Of a DNA stretch of 64,000 bases, positions 42,581 through 54,030 are shown piece by piece (the stretch's first letter is position 1; every line of letters begins with the position of its first letter). The stretch is taken from assembly GCF_002878395.1 (NCBI RefSeq), contig NC_061119.1, positions 17,824,976 through 17,888,975 of the forward strand, read 5' to 3'. Origin of the DNA: Capsicum annuum. Taxonomy: Eukaryota > Streptophyta > Magnoliopsida > Solanales > Solanaceae. The notes beneath the pieces are model-generated. The model saw only the letters and a program-made list of their open reading frames with translations, was not told where the DNA came from and searched no databases. The translations under genes were made by a program, and so were the position numbers.

Positions 42581-43384
42581 TGTAACACCTCGTTTTTTCA
42601 AGATAAGGTTTGAACCATCGTTCCTACATATATAGACCCGAACCCAATGGTTTATACTTAGAAATAGGTGTGAATAATGATTCTTTAGGGTGGCAACATC
42701 TTTGGAGATGGATTGAAGTTTTAAATATCTCCTAGCTAAAAGTTAAGTATAGCACTTTCATACATATTGAATTTTAGTATATGGTTTTTGCTTGGTTCAA
42801 CTTCCAGATACCATTACTCCTTGGATATAATGATTTATATAGCCTATTATATATCAAATTAAAGATCTTTGGGTCTTCTTTCCAACGCAACTGACTGTTC
42901 ATCAATCAGAGTTCGGAGTCAAAAATTATGAGTGTTTGAGGGAGACACTGTCCAGGATCCACACTGGCCCTGCGTCATGGAGGAATCGCCAAAGCACACA
43001 ACCTCAAGCTTGCTTTGGCCACGCGCCGCAAACCTTAAGGTTTGCTTTTGGTCTGCGTCGCCGGACTTCTCCCATGCGTCAAAAGTTGTTCCATTTTAAG
43101 TTATTTTGAGGGCAATGGGATCTTTTCACCCTCCCAAATTATTCTCAATCCTTTATGGACGAATATGGGGTATTAAAACACGTTATATCACCTCCCCAAA
43201 TCCCTAATCACCATATATTTCTTAAGAAAGAAAGGCAAAAGTACCTAGGGTTTGAGGAATTCAAGCTTCAAGAGTCCAATTTCTCTATGTTCTCTTCGAT
43301 TTTTCTCCATCAAAAGGTATGTGGGACTATCCTAACTCTCATGGTCATAAATTTTACATTTTTAACAAGTTTTAAAGATATATA

Positions 43385-43389
43385 CATAC

Positions 43390-43421
<32 letters not shown>

Positions 43422-43430
43422 GTATATGTA
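43385..43430. repeat. (TA)n/(CATA)n microsatellite
   Basis: Simple TA and CATA repeats; the open frame 43155-43583 runs through it and is not a gene. Confidence 0.85.
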
Positions 43431-43641
43431 ATGGATTTTGTAAATTGTTTGAAGAGCATGCATCATGAACCCATGTTTGGTGAAATTATGAAATTAATAC
43501 TGGTTTTTTTCATTAACTTGAATTATAATCATGTGCCTACAAGGTATGAGTTTCAAAAAATGATTTATGAGTGTGATTTATGAAACTTTCCCTTTCCATG
43601 ATGAAATTTATGGTCTTAACATGTTATGGATTATGAAATGG

Positions 43642-43649
43642 GTTTGAGC
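43642..43649. repeat. hAT target-site duplication (left)
   Basis: GTTTGAGC; the right copy at 52715-52722 is GTTTGAGA, seven of eight matching. Confidence 0.75.
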
Positions 43650-44211
43650 TAAACCTGTCAAACGGGTCGGGCTAACCCATTTCGGTCCCAGGCTGGGTTG
43701 TTTACGTTGACGGTCCCGTTAAGCTTGGCCCAGTACAAGCCCAGACCAGGCCCACTGGTTAACCAGCCCGATAACAATTTTTTTTTAATAATTAGCATTA
43801 GCCGTTTGGATTGGGCCCCAAAAAGCCAAATTGAATTGTTGGGCCAACAACATTATAGCCATTTGGAGCCCCAACGACCAATTGGCATATTTAATTAAAA
43901 AAAAATTAATTCAAAATCTTTTCTATAAATACCCCCAATTCAAAATTCATTTTTCACACAAATCTCATTCTCTCAAATCTATATCTCTCTCAAATATTCT
44001 AATTATCTCATAAAATACTCAATTTTATTTTTTCATTTTGCAATTATAAATACAAGTGAAAGTTTTCTAAAGTCGTAACTTTCGGATACTTCTAAAATTT
44101 GGTATTGTCGTTCCATCTCTTACTTTTAATTTTTAATTAGTGTATTAATTTTTGAATATTTATTTTTATTATTTTTGTGTATTTTGAATTTTTATTAGTT
44201 TGATTTATACT

Positions 44212-46514
44212 ATGGATAAATTAACAAACATCGTTAAAAGTGTCAAAAATTTGTATCCCGAAGGTGGTAGTGGTAGTAAAAAAATAAATTGGTGGCGGTT
44301 CCGGTAGAGGTAGTTCAAGTACTAGATATACCCGTGTGCCTCCAGTACCGGTTATTCAACCTTTTGAGGAAGAATTAAGTGTAGGTGTTCACGATATGGA
44401 TTATGCAGCAGCTCAGAAAAATTATGGTATAGAAGAAGAAAATGAAGTAGATGCATTTAATTTTGATGATGATGATGAAAATATTCCTGAGACACCGGCA
44501 GTAGGAAATTCTAATGTTAGATCTGAATCGGTTAATCTTCCTCTCCATCTTCCCCATGCCCCAAGAGCTTGTAGATGAACTAGTATTGCATGGAAACTTT
44601 TTACGGAAATAGAAGGACAAACTAAGGTGCAATGCAATATTTGTGAAATTGTATATGAGAATAAAAGAGGAGGCAATCAAGGGGGTACGGGTTTGTTGAT
44701 GAGACATATAAGAGACAATCACGCTAGAGAGTTACTTATTGCATAAGGTGGTGAGGCAGTTGGTGGGCCAACACAAACCAGATTGAACCCAACAACCGGT
44801 TAATTAATTAAGAATTATAATAAAATGAAGGACCGAGAAGAAATAACAAAAATGATTGTTGTGGGTTGTTTCCCTTTCACTTTGCTTCTTCAGATGCTTT
44901 TATTCATTATATTCAAGTAATTTATAATCCTATGTTTAATGGTATTCCTAGAATTATTTGTCGGGTTGATATTTTTAGACTTCATGCACAATATGTTTAT
45001 TATTTATCTACATTATTAAAAAATATTCAATGTAGAATTGCTCTGACTTCTGATCTTGGTCATGTTGTTAATAAAAATGATTATTTAACCATTACTTTCC
45101 ACTAAATAGATAATAATTATGTTATGCAAAAACGTATTCTAGCTTTTTTGTATGATGAAGATCGTAGGCATACAAGAAAATTTATTTCTGATTCTATTAC
45201 TAAAGTTCCAGATTATTATGGTATTGAAAATAAAGTCTTATGTATTTCTTTTGATAATGCTTCTAACAACAAGGCTGCTACTGACAAGTTAAAAGCTGAC
45301 CTTTCTCCACCGTTACCTGAAATATTTCATGTTAAGTGTGCTTGTCATATATATAATTTAATTGTAAGAGATGGTCTTGAATTTTTTGAGCTTTATATTG
45401 AAAAGGTCCGTCTTGTTGTTGGCTTTATTCAAGAAAATAATCGAAAAAAAAGTGAAAGAATTTCAAGTTAAATGCGAATAAAATGGACTTACACCGATAT
45501 TAATGCCTGAAGAATGTGATACAAGATGGAATGCTACTTATACATATTTAAAAACTTATATTGCTTATAAAGTTCCTATTACAATGGTTTAATCAATATT
45601 CTGGTTCTTTTCCTAAGTGTATGCTACATGATTCTGATTGGGTTGCAATTGACGATCTTGTTAAGATTTTGGAAAAAATTTATATAGCTACGGTTGAATT
45701 TTTTGGTGCTTATTATCCTACTGTTTGCAATATTTTAGCTTATTTAGCCGACATTTCTTGTTTACTTAAAGAATATAAGAATAGAGAAGGTTACAAAGAA
45801 GCTGTTAGGGCTATGTTTGCTAAATTTAAAAAATATTTTTATACGCTTCCCCTAATTTACGTGGCTGGGGCTTTACTAAATCCATGTATTAAATATAATA
45901 TGATGTTCGACTTTAGTTCTGTTATTTATACTTCCTTAGAGATAGAGCATGAAGAAAAACCGGATTTGTTTACGGTTATGAGTGATGCGAACATTTACAT
46001 AGAAGTATTATCTAACCATTATGCCGATTTACTTGATGTAACTGTACCGACAAATATCACTCCAAATGTCGCTCCCGAGAAGCCATCATCTTCTAAAAGG
46101 CAGGAACATAGAGGTTTTCCTGATTACTTTTATGATTTAAATGTTTGGGATAGGATTGAGACTTCAACATACACAATAACTTCTCGGGAAGAGCTTAAGT
46201 ATTATCTTCGACAGCCGATAGAGGATCGTAGAGAAAAGATCAACGCATTGTATTGGTGGAAGAATAATGAAAGACAATATCTTGTGCTTTCAAGATTAGC
46301 TAGAGATATATTGAATGTTCCAATGTCAACCGTTGCATCGAAGAGTGCTTTTAGTTAGGGATGACAACAACTTGGAGACAACCGACACTCATTGAGAAGT
46401 AATGCTATGAATGTTCTAATTTTTCTTAGATATTGGTTTAGAGTGGAACGAAGAAATCAAAAAATGGAGGTGGAGCCGAAAGACGAACAGAAGCTTGAAG
46501 AAATTCTAACTTAA
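44212..46514 (+). pseudogene. hAT transposase, broken
   Basis: Ac-like hAT transposase in pieces. MDKLTNIVKSVKNLYPEGG at 44212; a frameshift near 44285; an acidic segment (NFDDDDENIPE); a BED zinc finger with VQCNICEIVYE and MRHIRDNH (about 44620-44722); the RNase H-like core with SFDNASNNKAATDKL and FHVKCACHIYNLIVRDGL (45250-45380); and the C-terminal hATC dimerisation domain with ALYWWKNNERQYLVLSRLAR and DILNVPMSTVASKSAFS (46240-46357). Stops include 44575-44577, 44743-44745, 45103-45105, 45469-45471 and 46356-46358. It would cut and paste the element by recognising the terminal repeats. Not functional. Confidence 0.88.
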
Positions 46515-46837
46515 AGGGAGAACTCAACACAATCAAGTCCAATGCATGGTTTTGCCTCCATTGATTTTGACTATCCTATGGCAGTTCCCATTAATAATAA
46601 CATGAACGAATTGAAAAAAATGATGCAAAATTTTTAGATTTTTCATTCATTGAAATTATAAGTTTTGGATTGTTTTACAATCAATAAAATACAAAATTCA
46701 TCTACTCCTTACTTTGTAATTTTTTTCACTTAAATTGAATTTCTAGTTTGATTAAATACTTTTAATATATTACTATCAAACTTTACACTAAGTAATAAAC
46801 ATAACAAACATATATACACTTACATATATACACAAGT

Positions 46838-46929
46838 GGTATTTAAAGTAGTATATATTCTACATATATGTCTATATATTTCTATAGACTAAAATAGTAT
46901 ATATTTAATGTGTATATGTTTTCTAAAGT

Positions 46930-46930
<1 letters not shown>
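46838..46930. repeat. TA-rich tandem unit, left copy
   Basis: A unit with AAGTAGTATATATTCTACAT, ATATGTCTATATATTT and ACTAAAATAGTATATATTTA. Further copies lie right of the pararetroviral insert at about 51721, 51971, 52126 and 52271, so the insert sits within a pre-existing array. Confidence 0.8.
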
Positions 46931-46937
<7 letters not shown>

Positions 46938-46990
<53 letters not shown>

Positions 46991-47115
46991 TGTATGTACA
47001 TTATTTTAAGTAGTATACATTCTATATATATGTCTATATACATATATGTATATATATATATGTATATATATATATATTATATATATATATGTATATATAT
47101 ATATTATATATATAT
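46938..47115. repeat. (TA)n microsatellite bordering the pararetroviral insert (left)
   Basis: Long TA tracts at 46938-46988 and 47047-47115 abut the first base of the viral inverted repeat at 47116. Open frames of Y/I repeats here are artefacts. Confidence 0.93.
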
Positions 47116-47688
47116 GGATCTTGTCAGGCGCGAGTAAGCCGCGACGCCTGCCAGACTAGCTTCCAAATATTGGATTAAGCCGTAGTTGGAATACCGAACT
47201 AAGGAACCAACCGAAATATAAAAGAATTTTCGAATAACTTAACGACTGTATGGAATAATTAATCTTTTTACCCAAACAAAGGGCCTATAAATCCAGACTT
47301 TATCAAAATATGAATGAATTTTTCTATGGTTTCTTGACTTGGTTCCGAAATGGTGGTACAGTCGAGTTTATTGTTGCTTATGTTGGCTTTGTCTCAGTGA
47401 CTACGTCTAGTAAGTTGTGCCTCTTTAGCCCGTAAAAGATGAAGAAGAAAGGGCGACTTTTGCACAGTCAGAACTTCTAGACAAATGGGTTCAACATAAG
47501 TATATTAAATATATGACAGCCCCTTTGTTTGGGTAAAATGATTAATTCTTACATAAATTCATTAAGCTGTTCGAAAATTCTTTTATATTTCGGTTAGTGC
47601 CTTATTTCGGTATTCCAACTACGGCTTAATCCGTTATTTGGAAGCTAGTCTGGCAGGCGCCGCGGCTTACCCGCACCTGACAAGATCC
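47116..47688. repeat. Inverted repeat with ~169-bp arms, 235-bp spacer
   Basis: Left arm 47116-47284 (from GGATCTTGTCAGGCGCGAGT) and right arm 47520-47688 (ending CACCTGACAAGATCC) are reverse complements with about 10% differences. The spacer begins with CCTATAAATCC, a possible TATA box. Transcription through it would give a long hairpin RNA. Confidence 0.88.
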
Positions 47689-47696
47689 TGCTTTTA

Positions 47697-47709
47697 TGGT
47701 ATCAAAGCT
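47697..47709 (+). promoter_or_regulatory. Pararetroviral primer-binding site (tRNA-Met type)
   Basis: TGGTATCAAAGCT resembles the caulimovirid minus-strand primer site TGGTATCAGAGC with one change. It marks the conventional origin of the circular viral map. Confidence 0.7.
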
Positions 47710-47733
47710 TGGTTATTTCATAGTAATCTAGTA

Positions 47734-48374
47734 ATGGATGTAAAATATTCAGCATTGGTATGAAGTTTTATAATAGATGGATATGGGAGAAGTTAGTACG
47801 AAAAGTACTAAGCTTGAAGAGGTAGGTTTACCTCAAAATATGAATTTATTAAATAAATAGACTATTCCAAGAGTAGATATAAAAATCATTTATGAATATG
47901 GTTTTTTTGATAAATTTAAATATAAACAGATAATAAAAACCACTGAACAATCTATTGCTTTAAATGCTGACGAAACAAACCATAAAATTACTAAATAAAA
48001 AAGATATTGATACGTTTAAAAATCATTATAGTTTTATGCATATTGGTTTAATACACATTTCTTTTAAACCTTTAACCTTGAAAGGTCTTCCAGAAATACT
48101 TCTAGCTGCATTACGTGATACTAGAAATTTAAATTTCAGACAATCTCTGATGGGAACTCAGCCAAACTTACAACTAGCTTTGACTGATATGAATATTCTT
48201 GATGCTTTAACCTTAAATGTGAAAACTCATGGCTATAATTATTCGTCTGGATCTGAATTTATATGTTTGTCTTATCGTATTTATTATCATTTATTATCTA
48301 CTTTAAATCCTCGATGTAAATTGATCGAAAATGCTTCTGATTATACTATGCTTATTGAAACCAATTTTGCATGA
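47734..48374 (+). pseudogene. Pararetroviral movement-protein-like region, broken
   Basis: The longest open piece (47964-48374) contains MHIGLIHISFKPLTLKG and a run ending in a hydrophobic Y/L-rich segment. This is consistent with the 30K movement protein superfamily, which moves virus through plasmodesmata. Upstream frames (from the ATG at 47734) are interrupted by several stops. Assigned from motif memory; a profile search would be decisive. Non-functional. Confidence 0.65.
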
Positions 48375-48476
48375 TCCAAGGTCACCACGAGGAGACATAT
48401 TAGATGGGATGATATTAATTTCCCAAAAACATGAATTTTAAATTCGGTCATTTCTCCAAAACAACTTGCAAAGGAT

Positions 48477-49619
48477 GTGACAAATTCTGAGTTAACTCAT
48501 GTAACTCAAAATACAGACAGAAGAATTTGTCTCCAATTTGATGATAATTCTACTGTTTATAATCGAAATTTCTTTTCTATACCTAGAATGTTACCTTCTA
48601 TGCATCAAATCTCTCCAATTGAACCAATTTATGGTCCAGCTAGAAGTCGTGCTGCATCTTTACATACTTTAAATTCTGCAGATTCGCATATTCCATTCAA
48701 AAATATTGAAAAAATTAAAATCAATCCTAAAACAAATATAGTTCAAGATAATGACAATATCCCAGCTAGGGATAACCCCACTCCCTCCAAAATGGAGTTT
48801 GATGATAATTCCTGTTAAATCATGATTCCACACCTAATTGATTTTAGCCTTGGTTCACAGGCAAGGAATTATATTAAAAAGGAATTTTTTAGTGAAAAAT
48901 GAAAAATGTTTAGGACATGGTTTATTGAAACTTATAGTCCTGATGAAATGAAAAATATTTCTGAAGAATTCTATGAAATGTATGCATTACATAATCAAAT
49001 TATTTGTTTTGTGCCATGGTTCATATCTACATATCTGTCTTTATATGTAAAACTTATTGAGAAATCGTATCAAGATGCAAATGGCACCATCACTCAGGCC
49101 ATTTACCCTCCTCAATCACCTTTCATATTACCGAATAATACAGAAATAACTTTCTTTGCTTTTCAAAAATTCATTGATAATGAAGTTGGAAAAATCACTA
49201 TTTCAGAAATAAATAGTCTAATTGCTCAAAATAATTATTTGAGTCTTTATGTGAAATTTCTTGGAGAACATATTTCTTCTCTTGATAAAACACTAGATAT
49301 CATGATGGATTTGATTAAGAAGCTAAGCGATAGTTAAAAGTCATCTGATATTGCTTCTACCTCAGAATGCAAAACAGGAGATTTGACAGTTAAGCCTCAA
49401 GTTCAAAGACCTCCTGATATTCAAGGATTTGAAAAACCCTCTAATTTAGAACGGCTTGAAAAATTACTTGAAAAGAAATTTGCTAGTTTAAATATAAAAC
49501 CCATGGATCTGTCCAATAATTTTACTGATTCTATTGAATCTCTTTCTAATAATTTTGAAGATATAAAATCCACTCCAATTTCGAACATAGGAGCGAAAAA
49601 TCCACTCAGAGTTAAATAA
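48477..49619 (+). pseudogene. Pararetroviral region of uncertain role, broken
   Basis: Three open pieces (48477-48818, 48906-49337, 49383-49619) separated by stops, not obviously overlapping. The middle piece has an aromatic, hydrophobic N-terminal half and a helical C-terminal half (EINSLIAQNNYLSLYVKFLG) that may form a coiled coil. Position between movement and coat regions suits the C-terminal part of a caulimovirid movement/virion-associated polyprotein. Function not assigned. Confidence 0.5.
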
Positions 49620-50338
49620 ACTCAGAGGATTGGTAAGAAAACAACCGAAGAAAAAATATGCTAATATTCTCCGTATGCAAACTGCCTATTATCCACGACA
49701 AACCCCTCAAGATATTCTAATAGAGAAAAGAGATTAGTTATGGACAAACACGTCATATAGTGGAGATAATATTTATGAATGGAACTTAGATGGATTATCT
49801 GAAAGACAATTATCTATATTAGTCCATCGCATGCTAATGTATTCTACTATTGCAAAAGTCTTTAGCCCTAAAGATACTGAGGGTAACCCTGTTCGAACAG
49901 ATGCTACTATATGCAAAATGATTGTTGCGGGTTTTACTAGCCAACTTGGTGGTTGGTGGGACAATTTTCTTTCTAATGAAGAAAGAAATAAAATTTTTGA
50001 AGCCAAAAATATGTTGCCAGGTATTGATAACCTAGGTAGAGAATTACCAGAAGGTAGAGAAGATGTTGAATAGACCCTTATTCTAACTATTATCCAACAA
50101 TTTGGAGGTAGATTTACCAACCAACATGAAAATACTCGTACCCTCTAAAATGGCCTTAGCTATAAACATTTAGGAGAATTCAGATGGTACAAAGATACTT
50201 TCATTAGTAGAGTTATGGATCTACCCAAATCTAGGTTTGAACATTGGAAGGCTAGATTCATAGATAGACTTCCACCTCTTTTTTTAGAAAGGGTTAAAAA
50301 ATCTATCAAGGGGCAATATGGTGCCATTCCCTGAACGG
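49620..50338 (+). pseudogene. Pararetroviral coat-protein-like region, broken
   Basis: Readable segments include LDGLSERQLSILVHRMLMYS, VAGFTSQLGGWWDNFLSNEE and IIQQFGGRFTNQHE, fitting the helical coat-protein core of Caulimoviridae. Stops lie at 49734, 50071-50073 and 50146-50148, and the stretch ends near 50335. The zinc knuckle follows about 200 bp later. Non-functional remnant. Confidence 0.65.
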
Positions 50339-50540
50339 ATTTCACTTATGGTTAGCTTATAGTAGCTTGTACCGAAGAAGGTCTAAGAATTTGTAATGAG
50401 TTAAAATTGTCTAGACCCAGATAAACCCTATAGAAAAAAAAAGATCTAGACATAGATCCAAAGAAGAGCCTGAAGTTAGAAAAACCCATTGTAAGTCTAC
50501 TAGATTTACGAAAAATAGGTCTAAGAGAGACTTAGCAAAA

Positions 50541-50614
50541 ATCAAGTGTTACAATTGTGGTCAATTTGGTCATATTGATCCAAATTGTAAACTTCAAAAA
50601 CTCAAGTCGTTATG
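50541..50614 (+). pseudogene. Pararetroviral coat CCHC zinc knuckle
   Basis: KIKCYNCGQFGHIDPNCKL has the exact C-x2-C-x4-H-x4-C spacing of the caulimovirid coat-protein nucleic-acid-binding knuckle. It is preceded by a basic stretch and closed by TGA at 50612-50614. Confidence 0.85.
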
Positions 50615-50648
50615 ACTTTCTGATGAGATTCATGATAAGGTCTATGGT

Positions 50649-51137
50649 TTGTTATATACTTCAGGTTCTGAATCTGATTATGAATATGAATTTGAAAATG
50701 ATGTTGAATTACCCGATTTAACTGACAATGAGAATCATGAAAAAGCTAATGCTTGCACTGATTGTAATAATAATGTTTGTGATTATGATGATGCTTTTTA
50801 TAAATTGCAATCCCAGTTTGAAGATTTAGATTTAAATGTTCAAATAATTACTGCTGATAGTGCTTTAGAATTATTAAAAGAAGTGACTGATGAAAAGTTT
50901 CGTCAAAAAATTATTGATCTTGCTTCTTCACAACCAAGCAATTCAAAGCCTGTTGATAGTAAATATGTTAAGAAAAATACAAAATTTGTTATCGATATTA
51001 TGCCCTATTCTTTAAATGAAGTTAATAGACGTCTTGCCATCAGTCAAACACCTGGTAAAGATACGTCTCTTGATGATTTAAAAATAGAATTTGAAAATTT
51101 GAAAAAAGAAATTATTTCTTTGAAACAAATCAAATGA
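50649..51137 (+). pseudogene. Pararetroviral acidic region between coat and RT
   Basis: A 162-codon open piece with an acidic start (ESDYEYEFENDVELPDL) and a helical, probably coiled-coil end. In several caulimovirids an acidic domain flanks the coat region. No catalytic motif of the aspartic protease is visible in it. Ends TGA at 51135-51137. Confidence 0.5.
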
Positions 51138-51244
51138 TTTCTGATCATAGAATTTCAAATATTGAAAATATTTCTCAAATTGAAACTATTTCCAGTTCCA
51201 AAGGACCCCTTGGTCTTACACTGCATTTTATGTTAATAATGCTG

Positions 51245-51419
51245 CAGAGAAAGAATGAGGTATGCCCAGACTTGTTATTAATTATAAACCTCTTAATAAA
51301 GTTTTAAAATGGATTAGGTATCCAATTCCTAATAAAAAAGATTTATTATCTAGATTATATGATGCGAATATATTTTCAAAATTCAATCTAAAATATAAAT
51401 TTTTCATAATTATCTAGTA
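51245..51419 (+). pseudogene. Pararetroviral reverse transcriptase, N-terminal stub only
   Basis: After a TGA at 51257-51259 the frame reads LVINYKPLNKVLKWIRYPIP, then NKKDLLSRLY and ends at a stop. It covers the first RT motifs only. The catalytic aspartate box, connection and RNase H are absent; the next sequence (51420 on) is unrelated. The polymerase was therefore truncated. Confidence 0.75.
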
Positions 51420-51654
51420 AGAGAAGTTAGATTTTCAACATAGGCATGAGAATTTTTTTAGCCGGAGGAAAGGAAGAAGAAATATTAAAAGTACTTCAGA
51501 AGAAAAAGAAATAACTACCTTACAAGTGGCCGAATGCAAGGCCGGAATAGTAAATGTCGGCTAGCTGCCTTCTTTTATTAAAAGCCTTGAAATATTATAC
51601 AAGAGGGGAAGAGAATAGGAATAGCAAACTTAAAGAGAGAAAATGAAAGAGAAA
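51420..51654. other. Right border zone of the pararetroviral insert
   Basis: Purine-rich, with a GTGGCCGAATGCAAGGCCGG segment whose GGCC parts can pair, then an A-rich run into TA repeats. It could be viral intergenic sequence or host filler. Not assigned. Confidence 0.35.
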
Positions 51655-51900
51655 AAAAAAAAATATATATATATATATAGTGTATATATGCTGTATGTAT
51701 GTTATTTCAAGTGGTATTTGAAGTAGTATATATTCTACATATATGTCTATATATTTTCTATACACTAAAATAGTATATATTTAATGTCTATATGTTTTCT
51801 AAAGTAGTATATATATACATACATATATATATATATATATATACACACACATACATACATACATATATATACATATATATATATATACATACATACATAC

Positions 51901-51934
<34 letters not shown>

Positions 51935-52180
51935 TGTATATATGGTGTATGTATATTGGTTTCAAGTTGTATTTTAAGTAGTATATATATCCTACATATA
52001 TGTCTATATATTTTCTATAGACTAAAATAGTATATATTTAATGTGTATATGTTTCTAAAGTAGTATATATATATATATATATATATTGTATATATATTCT
52101 GTATGTATATTGTTTCAAGTGATATTTTAAGTAGTATATATTCTACGTATATGTCTATATATTTTATATAGACTAAAATA

Positions 52181-52218
<38 letters not shown>

Positions 52219-52400
52219 TATGTATGTTGCATGTATATATATTTTATATATACTGTATCAAATTAAATTTTAAGTAGTATATACATTATATGGTATGTAT
52301 ATATGTGTATATATTTTCTAGACTCTAAACTAGTATATATTGAAACTATACATGTCTATATATTTTCTAAAGTAGTATATATTTTATTGTATAAATGTTG
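51655..52400. repeat. TA-rich tandem array, right part
   Basis: Four units of the repeat described at 46838 (starts about 51721, 51971, 52126, 52271; spacing 250, 155, 145 bp) whose length differences come mainly from embedded (TA)n and (CATA)n tracts. Open frames of Y/I are artefacts. Confidence 0.85.
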
Positions 52401-52714
52401 TATTTATATTGTTTAGCATATTTAAAATGTATATAGGTGTGGATATATAGTGTATATTGGAAAAAATATTTATTTTCAAGTTTTTATTTTTAGTTTTGAC
52501 CATTCAAAACCGGACCAAGGTTAACTAGGCCGGTCCCGATTTAATTTCACATTTTTCATTATTTTGGCTTGGATCGGACCGGTTTGTCAAAATTGACCCG
52601 GTACGGACCAGACCGGCCCATCAAAATTGACCCGGTATCGGACTGGCCCAAAAATTGGTTACTTTAAGTGGGCCAATTCTGGGTTGAACCGGACCAGCCC
52701 GTTTGACTGGCCTA

Positions 52715-52722
52715 GTTTGAGA
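52715..52722. repeat. hAT target-site duplication (right)
   Basis: GTTTGAGA, compare GTTTGAGC at 43642-43649. Confidence 0.75.
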
Positions 52723-52880
52723 GCATAAATTATAAGCTCTTTTTTGACCATGAGATTTATATATAACTAATGTTGGGCCTGTTTTATGAATGATGAAAAT
52801 TTTTGAGTTTTAAATACCTCTTTAACTATTATTCATTGGTGTTTTGCATTTTTTTTGTGGTAAATAAATTTTTTATTACC
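52723..52880 (+). mobile_element. Probable continuation of the interrupted LTR
   Basis: Non-coding, directly continuing the sequence left of the hAT insertion at 43641. The end of the LTR is not defined. Confidence 0.35.
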
Positions 52881-54030
52881 AAATGGAAGAATTACAGCAA
52901 AGGAGTATTGGATTTACACTTAGCACCTATCCAGTACTTCAAGCACACAGATCTCTCCAAGACACTAAGATCTTATCAGTTATTAAGTAGGATAAAAGTT
53001 TAGTGCTCTTATATGTATTTCCATATATGACCACAAATTACTCCGATAGCACACCTCCTGAATGATGCTTCTAATCACAGCGTTGGTCTCTCGTAGCTGT
53101 TGTTGAAAAATCCTAAGATAACGCTCCTTCCATATATGGCAGACACTACTAATAGCTGTCATTCAAAAAAAATTATCTTTCGTTTTTTGTCCTTGTACGT
53201 GTTGATCCACTTTAATTTTTTCTCCCAATATATAGGCCTGCGAATAATACCTTGCCATTCCAACACCTTCCTCTATACCTTAAAGGAATAAGGACACTTG
53301 AAGAAAATATGCTTCGTGATTTCCAGGCTCCCGGTACATAGACTGTAATCCATAACATTAGTGATACACCATCTAGCCAGTCGATCACGCGTAGACAACT
53401 TCCTCACCATAATTGTTGAACACTAACTTCCTCCACATTACTTTGTCGTACGATCCCTGCATTACCTTGTACAACTTATGAATAGAGAAATTGGGCATAG
53501 TCTAAAACTGAGCATAGTTGTATCGAGCAACCTCAAAGTATTTTTTACTTCAAAAAATCTTTCTCAACATCCAGGATGCTTTCTTCGCTTTCACCTCCCA
53601 GATTGTTGATTGCTTGATGTAGTAGCAGTGAACCCATCGAACCCATAGTTTATAATTCTTATGGTTAAAGCTCCATATTATTTTAGCAATCACTAATTTG
53701 TTCCATACCTTAATATCAATAATATTTAGGCCTCCAGCAATCAGTGGTAGACATAATTGCTCTTACGCAATCAGTGCTTTTTTGCTCACCTCTGCCTTGC
53801 TCGTCCATAGATACCTCCTACACACTGCAATAATCATTGTGATGAACTTCTTTGGAAACACAAATACTTGGGACCAGTAGTTTTGGATGGCGAATAGAAC
53901 ACTCCTAATTAGTTGCACTCTACATTCATAAGAGAGGAAGTTCTTTTGGTACCTAATGGCACACCCAAATTTTGAAAAGGAAGTTCTCTTTTTTTTAAGC
54001 CCATCAGCTGAAGGATTTGAGATTGACAGT
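52880..54030 (-). pseudogene. LINE (non-LTR retrotransposon) reverse transcriptase, C-terminal part, broken
   Basis: On the minus strand, from 54030 downwards: ILQLMGLKKRELPFQNLGVP, a deletion, CRVQLIRSVLFAIQNYW, FVFPKKFITMIIAVCRRYLW, LCLPLIAGGLNIIDIKVWNK, and then the RT zinc-finger (zf-RVT) segment with KLSTRDRLARW, MDYSLCTGSLEITKHIFFKC and an RKVLEWQGI continuation. This is the 3' end of a plant LINE ORF2, which copies its own RNA at a nicked target. Stops and shifts are frequent. The 5' part is cut off by the LTR at 54031, and the rest may lie beyond the window. Confidence 0.85.

Larger units (their letters stand above)
42581..43649 (+). mobile_element. Probable LTR, left part (interrupted by a hAT element)
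   Basis: Begins TGTAACACCTCG, the usual start of Tekay-type LTRs, and includes the AACTCTCATGG/CTAGGGTTTGAGGAATTC leader-like segment at about 43240-43270. The sequence after the hAT element (from 52723) plausibly continues it. No partner LTR is visible. Confidence 0.5.
47116..51640 (+). mobile_element. Endogenous pararetrovirus (Caulimoviridae-like) insertion, degenerate and truncated
   Basis: About 4.5 kb with, in order, a large inverted repeat, a tRNA-Met-type primer site, a movement-protein-like region, two further coding stretches, a coat-protein-like region with a CCHC knuckle, and the beginning of a reverse transcriptase. No LTRs or integrase are present. All coding stretches are broken by stops or shifts and most of RT plus RNase H is missing, so it cannot give rise to virus. 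Insertion in TA-dinucleotide repeats is a known tendency of plant endogenous pararetroviruses. The Solanaceae lineages (tomato EPRVs, solendovirus-like) are the likely relatives, by host and layout only. The right border is uncertain (51420-51654). Confidence 0.82.
43650..52714 (+). mobile_element. hAT-superfamily transposon with degenerate transposase and nested insertions
   Basis: Left end TAAACCTGTCAAACGGGT; right end reverse-complemented TAGGCCAGTCAAACGGGC. These ~18-bp inverted repeats, an 8-bp target duplication and GGGCC/CCGGTC-rich subterminal zones (43660-43860 and 52500-52710) are hAT hallmarks. A broken transposase gene lies at 44212-46514. The right half is occupied by TA-rich tandem repeats into which a pararetroviral sequence has been inserted. 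Confidence 0.88.

Noticed and set aside
46910..47137. Y/I-repeat open frame (and those at 51765-51977)
   Set aside because: Translation of (TA)n and (CATA)n microsatellites.
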